A DNA stretch of 64,000 nt from Clostridium septicum (GCF_003606265.1 NZ_CP023671.1:930001-994000), one strand, 5' to 3'; positions 9,501 through 19,260 are shown, counted from the first letter of the stretch. A program made the numbers and translations. Notes: generated by a model not told the origin, from the sequence alone.

Positions 9501-12500
9501 GGGATTTCTACCCCACCATCTCTATATAATGATAAACCTACTTTATTAATTAAATGTTCTTTCTCAAATTCTATTGTTACATAGTCATCGTAATTTCCAC
9601 CTGGCTTTCCCCAGTTTGTCCATCTATTATTAGGAGAATTCCCCTTAGAAATTATTCCATCATTTATATGATTTATATTATCTGGTCCAGCATATGATGC
9701 AGTTGGTTTTGGATAAGCTCCTCCTTCATTTAATGCTATATTCTTAAGCTCATAGTTATTAGAAACTACTATTATAGCTTTTGCATTAAGTCCTTGAATA
9801 CCTTCTAACCTTCCTAATATTTCAACAGTCTTAGGTGAATCTACATCTACTGTTGTTAATTCTCTTTCCCATGTTACTTTGTGATTCTCTATACTTCCAT
9901 CATTGTAGACTGCTGATACCACTTCTGGAAGTGTTGGAATTTCTCCAACTGGTGTTAAAATCCTTGAATCTAAAACACCTATAATATCTTTAACAATTAC
10001 ATTAACTACTACTGGCTTGTTGCTATGTTCATTAGTACCAGTAACTTTAAATGTACCTGCCTTAGATAATTTATCACTTGAAACTTCTTCCCAAGTAACA
10101 TTTACTTCTCCCTTACTTCCATTACTATATAATGCTGTAACTTTACTTGGAAGATTTAACTCTCCATTAACTGGTACAAAAATATCACTAACATCATAAC
10201 CTACTATTTCTGTTTTATTCATATCTTCTTTTTCAACTGAGTAAATGGTTATATTATCTGATGAAAGACCTTCACTTGTTGCACTTAACGTAAATGAACC
10301 TGCATTATCGGTAGATTGAACTATAACTAATGCCTTTCCATTAAATGCTTTTCTCTTGTTATCTTTAAATCTTTCCACACTTGCAGCATTACCATTATCA
10401 ACCCCAACTATCTTACCATTGCCTAAAATTTCAAAGTTAACTAAGTTATTCCCATTAGGCACTATGTTACCATTTTCATCAACTATATCTACAGTTATAA
10501 ATGAAAGATCATATCCATCAGCCTCTATAACTTGTCTATCAGCTGTTAAATTAACTTTCTTTGCCTCTTTTGCAGTTTTAACTATATCTCTTGCAATCTC
10601 TTGTCCATTTCCATCTCTAGCTACAGCTGTTAATTTTCCAGGTCTATATTGAACTCTAAACTCTAAATGAAGCTTACCTTCATTTGTTTCTTTATAAGTT
10701 CCATTGTAACCTGCGTTTGTAATTTCATATTCATCTGTTGCTACTAATTCCCCTAATTCCTCACTATTTACATCTGAGTTATAGTATAAATCAACTTTGT
10801 TTGCATTTGTATATGCATAAACTAATATCTTATCTCCATCAACTTTTATACTATTATCATTTTCCCAATTCCAATGTGGTAATAAATGTACCATTGGTTT
10901 ATTACTCCATTGACTTTGATAGAAATAGAATATATCTTTTTCAAATCCTGCTGTATCTATAGCTCCAAAATATGATGATTTTGCTGGGAAAGCATTATAA
11001 TAAGGAGTTGGCTCTCCTATATAATCAAAACCTGTCCATATATACTCCCCTGCTATATAACCTTTATCTCTATCTCTCTTCCATGCCTCTTCTGCTGTTT
11101 TCCCCCAGCCAACATGATCATTATCATAAGATGATTGCTGCTTATCTGAATGTGTATGCATTGATAAAGTTTGTTCTGGATGTGAATACACACCTCTACT
11201 TCTTACAGCAGATGAATTTTCTGATCCATATATATTCCAGTTTGGATGTTTAGAATGAAGGCTATCATAATTATCTTCAGCATAATTAAATCCAACAACA
11301 TCGATAATATTAGCTACAGCCTCATGAGCTCCTTGACCTGTACCCATCCTAAATTTATCTTCTCCCATTGTTGTAGGCCTTGTTGGATCAACTTCTTTAA
11401 CCCAATTGTGTAAATTTTGTGCTGTTTGAACTGCCTTAGATTGATTAGTTTCCCATATTTCATTTCCAAGTGACCACATTATTATACTTGGTGCATTCTT
11501 TCCTCTATCAACCATTTGCTTTATATCAAATTCAGCCCAAGTCATTTCTCCATGAATTGATTTTTGTTCAAAAAATCTTCCATAATCATAAGTTTTCTTT
11601 CCATCATACCAAGTATCAAATGCTTCTTCTATAAGAAGTATTCCTTCTTCGTTACATATATCTATTAAATGTTGAGAAGCTGGATTATGAGTAACTCTTA
11701 TTGAATTTACTCCCATATCTTTTAGCTTTTTAACTTGTCTTTTTATTGATGCTTTATTATCTACAGCTCCTAAAGCGCCTTGATCATGGTGCATACATAC
11801 ACCCTCAAGCTTCATTTGGTTACCATTTAAGTAGAATCCGTTGTTATTTGTAAATTCAAACCATCTTATACCAAAATCAGTTTCATACTCATCAACAATA
11901 TTTTCTTCAACCATTACTGTAGTTGCCACTTTGTACATGTAAGGATTTTCTGTTGACCAAAGTGTAGGATTACTAATATCTACATCTGCATTAAATTTAT
12001 TTGTTAATCCCGCCTCAACTGTTTCTGTAGTTAAATTTTCTCCAACAATATTTCCTTCTGCATCATATATAACAGACTTAACTTTTATTTCCTTATTTTC
12101 ACTTTCTTCATTCTCAATATCAGTTTTTATGTTAACTTTAGCTTTTCCATTTGCATAATTAGTTGCTAAATCTGGTGTTGTAACAAATGTTCCGTTCTTC
12201 TTAACATGAATTTTATTAGTAACTGTAAGATTTACATCTCTGTATATACCACTTCCCGAATACCATCTACTACTTGGCTGTCTGTTATTTACCTTTACAG
12301 CAATAACGTTTTCAGTAACACCATCACATACTAACTTATCCGTTATCTTAAAAGAAAATGGTGTATATCCATAAGGATGATTTCCTACTTGAGTTCCATT
12401 TACATAAACATAACTGTCCATATAAACTCCATCAAAATCTATTGTTATTTCCTTTCCTTCCATTGAAGGTGGTAACACAAAAGTCTTTCTATACCATCCA

Positions 12501-12817
12501 ACACCACCATCTAAAAATCCACCTTCATGTGTTGATGGAGAGTTCCTATTAAAATCTAATTCTATACTCCAATCATGTGGTAAATTTAAGTTTCTCCAAC
12601 TGCTATCATTAAAATCTTTCTCTTTAGCAGCTGGAACATCTCCTAAATTAAATGTCCACCCATCATTAAATAATATTTTTCTTTGAGATTCATTACTTAT
12701 TTTACTAACTATTTCATTCCCTTCTCTTCCAATGATTTCTGCAAATGTCGCTATACCTGAAGATGTAGTAATTAACAATGTTGATAGAATTGTAGCTAAT
12801 ATCTTTTTATACCTCAT
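6593..12817 (-). CDS. LPXTG-anchored GH2 beta-galactosidase, modular surface enzyme
   Basis: This 2074-aa exported enzyme should remove terminal beta-galactose from host glycans at the cell wall. Order of parts: signal peptide (1-27); GH2 sugar-binding domain (about 45-220, with GGVGWYRKTF); GH2 Ig domain (about 225-330); GH2 TIM barrel (about 335-640). The acid/base is Glu453 in WSLGNEIWE and the nucleophile is Glu591 in GEYIWTGFDYIGEP, the pattern of BgaA-like beta-galactosidases. A DUF4982-like domain, Big_4-type Ig domains, two discoidin-like domains (from about 1027 and 1512) and two cadherin-like domains follow. Helical FIVAR-type repeats start near 1794. An Asn/Gly/Ser linker, LPNTG (2045-2049), a hydrophobic stretch and a KKRKR tail end the protein. 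The ribosome binding site is TAGGAG. Its probable promoter is at 13456-13503. Galactosidase specificity is inferred from family. Confidence 0.93.
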   Translation of the reverse strand: MRYKKILATILSTLLITTSSGIATFAEIIGREGNEIVSKISNESQRKILFNDGWTFNLGDVPAAKEKDFNDSSWRNLNLPHDWSIELDFNRNSPSTHEGGFLDGGVGWYRKTFVLPPSMEGKEITIDFDGVYMDSYVYVNGTQVGNHPYGYTPFSFKITDKLVCDGVTENVIAVKVNNRQPSSRWYSGSGIYRDVNLTVTNKIHVKKNGTFVTTPDLATNYANGKAKVNIKTDIENEESENKEIKVKSVIYDAEGNIVGENLTTETVEAGLTNKFNADVDISNPTLWSTENPYMYKVATTVMVEENIVDEYETDFGIRWFEFTNNNGFYLNGNQMKLEGVCMHHDQGALGAVDNKASIKRQVKKLKDMGVNSIRVTHNPASQHLIDICNEEGILLIEEAFDTWYDGKKTYDYGRFFEQKSIHGEMTWAEFDIKQMVDRGKNAPSIIMWSLGNEIWETNQSKAVQTAQNLHNWVKEVDPTRPTTMGEDKFRMGTGQGAHEAVANIIDVVGFNYAEDNYDSLHSKHPNWNIYGSENSSAVRSRGVYSHPEQTLSMHTHSDKQQSSYDNDHVGWGKTAEEAWKRDRDKGYIAGEYIWTGFDYIGEPTPYYNAFPAKSSYFGAIDTAGFEKDIFYFYQSQWSNKPMVHLLPHWNWENDNSIKVDGDKILVYAYTNANKVDLYYNSDVNSEELGELVATDEYEITNAGYNGTYKETNEGKLHLEFRVQYRPGKLTAVARDGNGQEIARDIVKTAKEAKKVNLTADRQVIEADGYDLSFITVDIVDENGNIVPNGNNLVNFEILGNGKIVGVDNGNAASVERFKDNKRKAFNGKALVIVQSTDNAGSFTLSATSEGLSSDNITIYSVEKEDMNKTEIVGYDVSDIFVPVNGELNLPSKVTALYSNGSKGEVNVTWEEVSSDKLSKAGTFKVTGTNEHSNKPVVVNVIVKDIIGVLDSRILTPVGEIPTLPEVVSAVYNDGSIENHKVTWERELTTVDVDSPKTVEILGRLEGIQGLNAKAIIVVSNNYELKNIALNEGGAYPKPTASYAGPDNINHINDGIISKGNSPNNRWTNWGKPGGNYDDYVTIEFEKEHLINKVGLSLYRDGGVEIPREIIIEYFDGLNWVAVSNQSKKTEFSEEGTEEISFDAVTTNKIRALLKEDTTANKAVGLTEFEVYSNVITMEGTALLQDIKVNNVSIENFNENNTEYTVNVAYGEEIPVVSAVAKDNASIFVIPALTTNGTAKIIVAAEDGVTKKTYSIKFKESAPTLESASIALDKENVIEDDIVNILVDARLQDGNKIDFSNLDVKYHVSSENGAEVKIVDNKLYAYTAGDISLYAEVTYKGVTKTTNTININIATNTTDKKIVSYEKITVETEKGVKPVLPDKVKATYNTGLPRDVKVTWNEVKEEDYNKYGVFEIEGTVVGQELKPTVKVLVKGVSAVNNISLATNIGVEPKLPESIKAYYTDGTSIDIPVVWEEYNKELLQTEGTFIVNGTLNGVDIVAKASIRVTSNFIKGDNIARGRNGYDLPMAMASYTNDSSIDPASQDSISKVNDDVIEHDPNRANNRWSNWKRGDKNVTDWVGIIFGSGVVEEKYINNLEVDYFEDGGSKVPQSLTIQYYVGEELPLPSNPAQVGSDSNSSLNDDSNWVDVSNLNTNPEEISGSATNFYTFDMVKTKALRVKMSAKPNMALAITEIKAFEQKVVQNSDFAVNMIKVNNKDLEGFTEDRYNYTIKINKNDNLPEIKAEATNNASVSTVYTTNDYEKIDVIVKSEDGLKEKKYSITIEREDNKEEVSKTALKIAIDYAEDVKLNGGLEGVVPVVVNEFEEGLKLAKEVYANENATVEEVDGAFKKLMNAIHMLEFKQGNKAELERIVNIVEALEKDKFIEKTWVKLEADLEKANKVLKDENALQQEIDETFDSLVRASLELRLKPNKSLLEDLINRINNMDLLKYTEESVEKLKIELSEANKVLNDKDTTQEFVDKAVEELQIALAKLQEKPLNKPEEDSGNKPGNGNNNGSAGGNNNLNGNGSSNNSSPGNNSNSGGKLPNTGGVQVGVFGLVSVLAGLGFYKKRKRA

Positions 12818-13455
12818 GTTGTCTATCTCCTAACCTAATTATTTTTAATTTAATAATTTTTATTTGATAGTTACTAATAAAATTATTAGTAATTTGAAAG
12901 AGTAATTTATTTATGATATAAATCTAACTCTCTCTTTATTTCAGCATTGTTACTTCAGCCTAAATAATCTATAGTACTATTTTTAATCTATAATTTTTAG
13001 GTTGTTAATTCTTCTTTTGATTTTCTAAGTATATCTTCATTCTTTTGTTAGTTATACGATTTTTTAAACTCTTCTTCATTAGAAAATATTATTGTACACT
13101 AATGATACTTATTATTTACTTCCCTTTTAAAAACAAAGCACATTATGCTTTCTAATTTCCTACGTCAAGTTCCATCATGTACTCTCAAGAATAAACTTAA
13201 TAAGAATAAATATTTGCCAATTTATATAACTCTACAATCACATCCCCCTTCTTCCTCTATGAATCAGTATACTCCCCTATTAGTTAAAATTTATATGAAT
13301 ACCTATGAATTTTAATTTATAAAATAGGTACTTCAAAACAATTTGAGTTTTACAGATATTAATATAAATCTTAGCAACCAATTATCATTCATTTATAAAA
13401 GCATATTAAGTTGGAATTAAAATATTTTTTAACCTCTATAAATTTTTAATTCAAT
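12818..13455 (-). other. Long gene-free leader between the putative promoter and the GH2 gene
   Basis: No intact gene is visible in these 638 bp on either strand. If transcription starts at the element at 13456-13503, the GH2 mRNA would carry an untranslated leader of about 620 nt. The minus strand contains short coding-like stretches interrupted by stops (for example around 12905-13090) that could be remnants of an older gene. A perfect dyad lies close to the GH2 start. I found no recognisable riboswitch. Confidence 0.5.
12871..12892. promoter_or_regulatory. Perfect dyad TTACTAATAA-AA-TTATTAGTAA upstream of GH2
   Basis: Two perfect 10-base arms flank a 2-nt centre, ending 54 bp before the GH2 ATG. 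The tight symmetry fits a protein operator better than a terminator, because no U tract follows. It is not present before the GH20 gene. Its function is inference. Confidence 0.45.
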
Positions 13456-13503
13456 ATTAATTATATTATGACATTTTCAACCTTATTATGTCAACATTTA
13501 CAT
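13456..13503 (-). promoter_or_regulatory. 48-bp bipartite promoter-like element upstream of GH2 (copy 1)
   Basis: This stretch matches 19213-19260 at 40 of 48 positions: an identical 21-mer and an identical 19-mer are separated by an 8-nt spacer that differs completely. In gene orientation it holds TTGACA, an 18-nt gap and CATAAT, so it can be read as a sigma-A promoter. It also contains TGACATAATA and TGTCATAATA as direct repeats 20 bp apart, plus TGACAT/ATGTCA inverted half-sites. A 10-bp stem hairpin lies just upstream at 13521-13544 and may insulate it. Confidence 0.65.
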
Positions 13504-13722
13504 ATTATTAAATATAAAGAAAATAGTATATTTTTATACTATTTTATCTAATAATAAAATTTTTAATATAACTAAGTATCTATAGATTTTTTTGCACATA
13601 TAATCTTTATACAACTTTTATAAAGCTAAATTTCACGATTTCATTTTTTAGATCTATATATTACTTTTAAGATTATAATTAAGTTATACATACTCTACCT
13701 ATTTATATAAATTCATAAAGGG

Positions 13723-13754
13723 AAAGAGAATGTCTTTTACAAGACACTCTCTTT
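13723..13754 (-). terminator. Terminator of the GH20 gene
   Basis: A 14-bp stem with one mismatch and a 4-nt loop lies 10 bp downstream of the GH20 stop. It consists of AAAGAGAATGTCTT pairing with AAGACACTCTCTTT. Confidence 0.8.
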
Positions 13755-13764
13755 TTTTCTTAAC

Positions 13765-16700
13765 TTAGTTTTTTCTTTTTTTAATCATTGTTACTCCAGC
13801 TACTGAAGCTAATGCTCCTAAAACTAAGACAGTTGCTGCTGAAGCCATTCCACCTGTTTGAGGTATAGTATTTAGTTTATTTCCTGAAGTACTATTTGAG
13901 TTTCCTCCATTAGAGTTACTTCCACCAGAATTACTATTTCCTCCTGAATTGTTATTTCCGTTATTTTGATTTCCTTGTGAATTATCTCCTTTTGCTACTA
14001 AATTATCTTTTGCTTTTCTAAGATTTTTCACCGCTTTATCTACATCTTTTTGTGTTGCTTCTTCATTATTTAATACTTCCATAGCTTTACTTAATTCTTT
14101 ATTAAGTTTTGCTACACTACCTTGTGTGTATTTTGATAAATCAATATTATTAACTTCCTTAATTAAATCATTAAGCATATCTTTATTTGGTTTTAGTCTT
14201 ATTTTTCCATAAGCTTTAACTAAATCTTCAAATGCCTTATCTACTTCTTTTTGTGTAGCATTTTCATTTGCTAATACTTCTTTAGCTTTTTGAAGTGCTA
14301 CTTCTAACTCTTCTAAAGTTGATGGAATATAAAGAGTCTTATCTAAAGCTTCAACAGTATTTACCATCTTTTGAAGTTCGGTCTTATCTACTGCTTTTTC
14401 TAACTTATTAAATGCATCCATTAATTCATCAAAAGTTGTATTTACTTCTTCTGTCATGGCATTTTCATCTGCTAATACAGAATTAGCCTTTGCAAGAGCT
14501 GTTTCTAAATTAGCCCATGTTTCTGGTGTATAAAGAGTTTTATCTAAAGCTTCTATAATATTTACTAAGTTTTGAAGCTCAGTCTTATCTCCTTGCTTAA
14601 ATTCTAGCATATGAATTGCTTTCATTAATCTATTAAATGCTTTATCTACTTCTTCTGCTGTTGCATTTTCATTTTCATAAACTATTCTTGCTTCTATTAA
14701 TGCAGTATTAAATTCATTAACTACTGCTGGAACTACTCCTACTAGCCCACCATTAGCTACTACTTCATCTGCATATTCTATAGCTATTTCTAAAGCTCTC
14801 TTATTTACTTCTGGATTTGGATTAATAGCTTCTTCTTTTACATTAGTTGTTACTAATGCATTGCCTAATGCATGTTCATTTCCTTCTCCATCTGCAAGCT
14901 TTCCATCTACAATGTTAAATGCAACATTTTCTCCTGTTGCCTTTGCTTTAAATACTAGTTTAACAACATCTTCATTATTTTCTAATGATACTCCCTTTGT
15001 TGCAACTATTACTTTTAGCTTTCCATCTTTTTCAGCTGCTCTAACTATATATTTTGAATCATCAACTGAAGTTCCTCCAGTAAACTCAAATTTATCTCTG
15101 TCATACTCTACGTTAAATTCCATAGCGTACATATTATCAGAAGTTAAGTTTTCTGTACCAACTTTTATTTCAAAGTTTTCTCCTACTTTAACTTCTTCAT
15201 TTGCCGTAACTTTAAATCCTACTTCTGATGGATCTGGTGACGGATCTACTACTTCTTTAGTCTTATAAACATTTAATTCTGCTGCTGATGCAAATCCACC
15301 AACACCTTCTGTTGCAACTAATTTTACATGTGTAGCTTCTGCTGATGTATCAAGCTTAATTGTTTTAAGACTAGCATTATTTTCAAAAGTTCCTTCTTTA
15401 ACCTTTGTAAAGTCTGAACCATTTGTGCTTACATGTAGCTCATAACCTGTAATATTTCCATTTAAACCACCACTTTGTCTTGGAAGATAACTTACTCTAT
15501 CTACTTGATAAGTTCCACCTAGATTTAATGTGATACTTTGAGGTAATGGACTTGAAGTATTGTAATTAGTATGCCATATAGTTGTTTCATCTCCATCAAT
15601 AGCAAAGCTTGCTAATCCTTCAGTACCTACATTTGGATGTTCACTTGTTGCTGTTGCTAACATTTGTTCTTGTGGAATCTTTGTTGGGTCTTCTAAAGAA
15701 GCTCTATTAGTTACTAATAAGTTATCAATTGATCCCTTAAATGATTTTTCTTCACTACCTATCTTCTCTAGTGGGAATACAAATGTCCCAAATTTATTTG
15801 CAGTACTTGACTTACTTATTTCGTCTACATATTCACCATTTACATACAATTCAGTTTTATTCATTTTTCCAACTATAGTTATATCAACCCATTCTCCCTT
15901 AGGAAGAGTATAATTAAATGAATAATCATATGCTTCTCTTGAGAATCCTAATTTTCCAGTTTCTTTTTGAACTGCTTTAAATGAACCTTCTGATGACTCA
16001 AAAATAACTTGTTCTTCTTCATTACTTTCAGCTGATCTATTTATACTGAAAGAAATTGAATAGTTTGGTCCTATACTCTTAAGTGGAGTTTTAACATAAC
16101 TATTTTCTCCATTTAAATTTACTGATCCATTTGTAATTTCTGCATTATTTGCACTAACTGTATTATAGTTATTTCCTGATTTATCATTTGCAATATTTCC
16201 GGTTGCATTTTCAAAATCATATTCTACTACCTTTTCAGTTGCTGATTCAACTTTATATTTAGGGTTAGTATTTGGAGCAAGAGCTACTTTATTAGCTGCT
16301 TCTTTAAACTCATTAAAGTTTTTATCATCAGCTTCTCCCCACATTTTTTCTGATAATACTTGTATTGCTGGGAATATTCTATCAAAAATATCATACTGAA
16401 CTATTCCATTTGCTCTCTTATCTATTAAGTCATTCCATAAAGCAAACATTCCACCAATCATATTAGGAGATCCTTCTGGTAAAATAGTTCCATTACTAAA
16501 TTTGTTTACTTCCCAATTATTATATAACCATTGTATGTCTAAATAATTTTTATAATAATTAGCTCCTGGTACTATATACAGGTATGCATCATCTGTATTT
16601 ATTAATTTATAGCCTGCATCATACATAACTTTAGGATTTGCCCATCCTGTATTCCATATATTCATTTCAACACCTTCTACTGTTACAGGAGTAGAACCAT

Positions 16701-19008
16701 TTTTACGTGTTAAGCTTCCCCATAATCTTGGTGTTGAGCCTTTTTCATCTCTTATAAATTTTAACATTTCATCAGCATATTTTCTGTATTGTTCTGAGTT
16801 TCCATAGAATTCGTCTGTTCCTATATGAATAGTTGAATCTCTAAATACAGGGTTTTCACCATCCATATATTCATTAAATATGCCCTTTATATATTCAACA
16901 ACTTTTGGATTTGTAACATCTAACATTGCTGCATTTTCACCATTTCCATCTTCATAAGCATAATTAGGATGCACCTTAGTGAAAGCTAAAGCATGTCCAG
17001 GAGTATCAAATTCTGGTACTATATTTACTCCATGAAGTTTAGAATCATCTATAAATTTACCAAACTCTTCTTTAGTGTAGTGTCCATCTTGTGCTGTTAA
17101 TTTAACCCCATTTTCTCCAACATCATTTGACTCAAGTCTAAATGCAGCATAAGCATTTTCTAATGCCTCATTACCATAGTCATCTGCTAACCAAATATAG
17201 TTATCATTTAAATGTACTTGGAAATCATTTAATTTATACCATGACATAGTTTTCATTATTTCATATAGATACTCTAATGAAACAAATTTTCTTCCCACAT
17301 CTAACATAAATCCTCTTACATCATATTGTGGATAATCTCTAACTAATCCCTTTGGTATATAAGTTGTATTTTGTTTAAGTATTTGAAGAATAGTTCTTGT
17401 TGATAAGAATATACCTTGTTCTTCATTCGCTTGTACTCTAAGTACATCGTTAACATCCATGTAATATCCTTCTTTTCTAAGCTCTGGATAATTAGATGTT
17501 AATTCAAAATAGAAGTCTCCACTGTTTGGCTCATTTGATGTAACTACTTCAATTTCCCTTCCAAGTATATCTTTATAATCTTTTGCAAAAACTTCAACAG
17601 CCTTTCTAAGATTAGCTTCTGAACTAGGATTTACAACTATTCTAGAAGATTCTGTTACTTCAAAGTTTCCAGTTTTTCCAGCCCATTCTCTAAGTTCTGG
17701 AACAACTATTGGTTTATTATTTCCTGTTACTTCATTAGCTCCTGGTACTGTTACTTCAATTGCTGGTGAAGTTGCTTTCTCATTTCCCTTTGTAACTTCA
17801 AAGTTTACAACAACCTTTGTATTTACAAGTGGCTTATGAATATTCATATCATAGTCTATAACTTCTTCATAGTCTGCTCCAATAAAAGATATTCCATATC
17901 CATCTGGAACTGTTGGCATTGTAAGTTGTGTGTCTTCTGGAGTAAGCTCATTAATTGTTAAATTTCTAGCTACTTCATCTGCAGTCTTTGGTGGCTCTGG
18001 AGCTGATCCATTATATATTTCTAATTCATATACAGAAACAGTATTCCAATCAACTCCCTCTGAATTAGAAATATGTTCGTCAATATAAAGTCTTACATAT
18101 CTACCGCTTACTTTTTCACCTAAATTAATTACATCTCTAAAATTAGAAGGTGCTGAAGTTGCAGTATAAATATCTATCCAAGTACTATCATCTTCTGACA
18201 CTTGAATTCTATAACTAGGTGAATTTCTTCTTTCCCACTCAATTACTACATTTTCAAATTGAGTATTTTCACCTAAATCAACTTTAAGCCATTGATCATC
18301 TGATGACACAGCACTTGCCCATCTTGAAGATTTAGCTCCAGTTCTGTCTACTAGTCCATCAGTAGCTTTATTAGCTGTAAAATTATTTGTTTCAACACTT
18401 GATGCTGTAGTAGTTTTATTTAAAGCTACATTCACACCTGCTTCTGGCTTAGAAACATTTTGGTTTCTATAAACTTCAATTTCATATATAGAAACTGTTT
18501 CCCAAGAAATATCTGATCCTTCTTCTGATGGAGAATATCCTGATACTAAAACTCTTACATATCTAGAATCTTGCTCTCCAACATTTATAATATCTCTATA
18601 AGCACTTGCTTTTTCTCCTGTATATATAGTTGTCCATGACTCTCTATTATCTGATGTTTCTATTTTATAAGAATTAATATTTTTTCTTTCCCATTCAATT
18701 ACAACCTCATTAAATTTTGTCTTTGCTCCAAAGTCTATTGCAACCCATGGATTTTGTTCATGTCTTTCACATGCCCATCTTGATGTTTTGGCCCCTTCTC
18801 TGTCTATTTGGCCATCCGTTACTTTACTTGCAGTAAGTGTAGTTGTCTCCTCACTTGATGCAAATGCATCTTTGTTTAATGCTAAGTTTTCTCGTTCTGC
18901 TGAAATGTTCACATTGGCAAAAGTATAAACATTACCAATCATCATAGCAAACACAAGAAATAAAGGTAAAATTCTTTTAATTCCCTTTCTTTTTCTTAGA
19001 CTCTGCAT
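13765..19008 (-). CDS. Surface GH20 beta-N-acetylhexosaminidase with CBM32 and cohesin-like modules
   Basis: This 1747-aa exported enzyme should release terminal GlcNAc/GalNAc from mucins and other glycans. Order: signal peptide (1-32); two discoidin/CBM32 domains (about 38-180 and 190-335); GH20b domain (about 430-560); GH20 barrel (about 565-910) with the catalytic pair Asp732-Glu733 in HIGTDEFYG; a LamG-like domain (from about 924); a third discoidin domain (from about 1112); a cohesin-like domain (about 1260-1395, with YAMEFNVEYDRDKFEF). FIVAR-type helical repeats (about 1400-1655), an Asn/Gly/Ser linker and a sorting signal follow. That signal reads IPQTG (1715-1719) instead of LPXTG, then a hydrophobic stretch and KKRKN. 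The ribosome binding site is GGGGAGG. The promoter is probably at 19213-19260. Cohesin modules in clostridial glycosidases can bind dockerin-bearing partners. Confidence 0.93.
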   Translation of the reverse strand: MQSLRKRKGIKRILPLFLVFAMMIGNVYTFANVNISAERENLALNKDAFASSEETTTLTASKVTDGQIDREGAKTSRWACERHEQNPWVAIDFGAKTKFNEVVIEWERKNINSYKIETSDNRESWTTIYTGEKASAYRDIINVGEQDSRYVRVLVSGYSPSEEGSDISWETVSIYEIEVYRNQNVSKPEAGVNVALNKTTTASSVETNNFTANKATDGLVDRTGAKSSRWASAVSSDDQWLKVDLGENTQFENVVIEWERRNSPSYRIQVSEDDSTWIDIYTATSAPSNFRDVINLGEKVSGRYVRLYIDEHISNSEGVDWNTVSVYELEIYNGSAPEPPKTADEVARNLTINELTPEDTQLTMPTVPDGYGISFIGADYEEVIDYDMNIHKPLVNTKVVVNFEVTKGNEKATSPAIEVTVPGANEVTGNNKPIVVPELREWAGKTGNFEVTESSRIVVNPSSEANLRKAVEVFAKDYKDILGREIEVVTSNEPNSGDFYFELTSNYPELRKEGYYMDVNDVLRVQANEEQGIFLSTRTILQILKQNTTYIPKGLVRDYPQYDVRGFMLDVGRKFVSLEYLYEIMKTMSWYKLNDFQVHLNDNYIWLADDYGNEALENAYAAFRLESNDVGENGVKLTAQDGHYTKEEFGKFIDDSKLHGVNIVPEFDTPGHALAFTKVHPNYAYEDGNGENAAMLDVTNPKVVEYIKGIFNEYMDGENPVFRDSTIHIGTDEFYGNSEQYRKYADEMLKFIRDEKGSTPRLWGSLTRKNGSTPVTVEGVEMNIWNTGWANPKVMYDAGYKLINTDDAYLYIVPGANYYKNYLDIQWLYNNWEVNKFSNGTILPEGSPNMIGGMFALWNDLIDKRANGIVQYDIFDRIFPAIQVLSEKMWGEADDKNFNEFKEAANKVALAPNTNPKYKVESATEKVVEYDFENATGNIANDKSGNNYNTVSANNAEITNGSVNLNGENSYVKTPLKSIGPNYSISFSINRSAESNEEEQVIFESSEGSFKAVQKETGKLGFSREAYDYSFNYTLPKGEWVDITIVGKMNKTELYVNGEYVDEISKSSTANKFGTFVFPLEKIGSEEKSFKGSIDNLLVTNRASLEDPTKIPQEQMLATATSEHPNVGTEGLASFAIDGDETTIWHTNYNTSSPLPQSITLNLGGTYQVDRVSYLPRQSGGLNGNITGYELHVSTNGSDFTKVKEGTFENNASLKTIKLDTSAEATHVKLVATEGVGGFASAAELNVYKTKEVVDPSPDPSEVGFKVTANEEVKVGENFEIKVGTENLTSDNMYAMEFNVEYDRDKFEFTGGTSVDDSKYIVRAAEKDGKLKVIVATKGVSLENNEDVVKLVFKAKATGENVAFNIVDGKLADGEGNEHALGNALVTTNVKEEAINPNPEVNKRALEIAIEYADEVVANGGLVGVVPAVVNEFNTALIEARIVYENENATAEEVDKAFNRLMKAIHMLEFKQGDKTELQNLVNIIEALDKTLYTPETWANLETALAKANSVLADENAMTEEVNTTFDELMDAFNKLEKAVDKTELQKMVNTVEALDKTLYIPSTLEELEVALQKAKEVLANENATQKEVDKAFEDLVKAYGKIRLKPNKDMLNDLIKEVNNIDLSKYTQGSVAKLNKELSKAMEVLNNEEATQKDVDKAVKNLRKAKDNLVAKGDNSQGNQNNGNNNSGGNSNSGGSNSNGGNSNSTSGNKLNTIPQTGGMASAATVLVLGALASVAGVTMIKKRKN

Positions 19009-19212
19009 TAATTTAATCCTCCCCTTTTTTATTTATTTGAATGCCCTTTATTAAAAATTTTCTTAAATAATTTAATATCAATTCTAAATAATTAGGCATA
19101 CAAATCATATTGAAAAATAACAATAAAATTTAATATAATGCAACCCAATAGAAGTCTTGAATATCTAAAGCAAAATTTATTAAGTCATTTACCTATTTTT
19201 TGATAATATTAC

Positions 19213-19260
19213 ATTAATTATATTATGACATCTATTACTTTATTATGTCAACATTTACAT
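19213..19260 (-). promoter_or_regulatory. 48-bp bipartite promoter-like element upstream of GH20 (copy 2)
   Basis: This is the partner of 13456-13503, with identical outer 21 and 19 bases and a different 8-nt middle. In gene orientation it gives TTGACA, an 18-nt gap and CATAAT. The GH20 start codon is about 205 bp downstream, far closer than in the GH2 case. Confidence 0.65.

Noticed and set aside
13037..13110. Possible small ORF MKKSLKNRITNKRMKIYLEN on the minus strand in the GH2 leader
   Set aside because: There is no ribosome binding site and the coding-like pattern is interrupted by stops in all frames around it.
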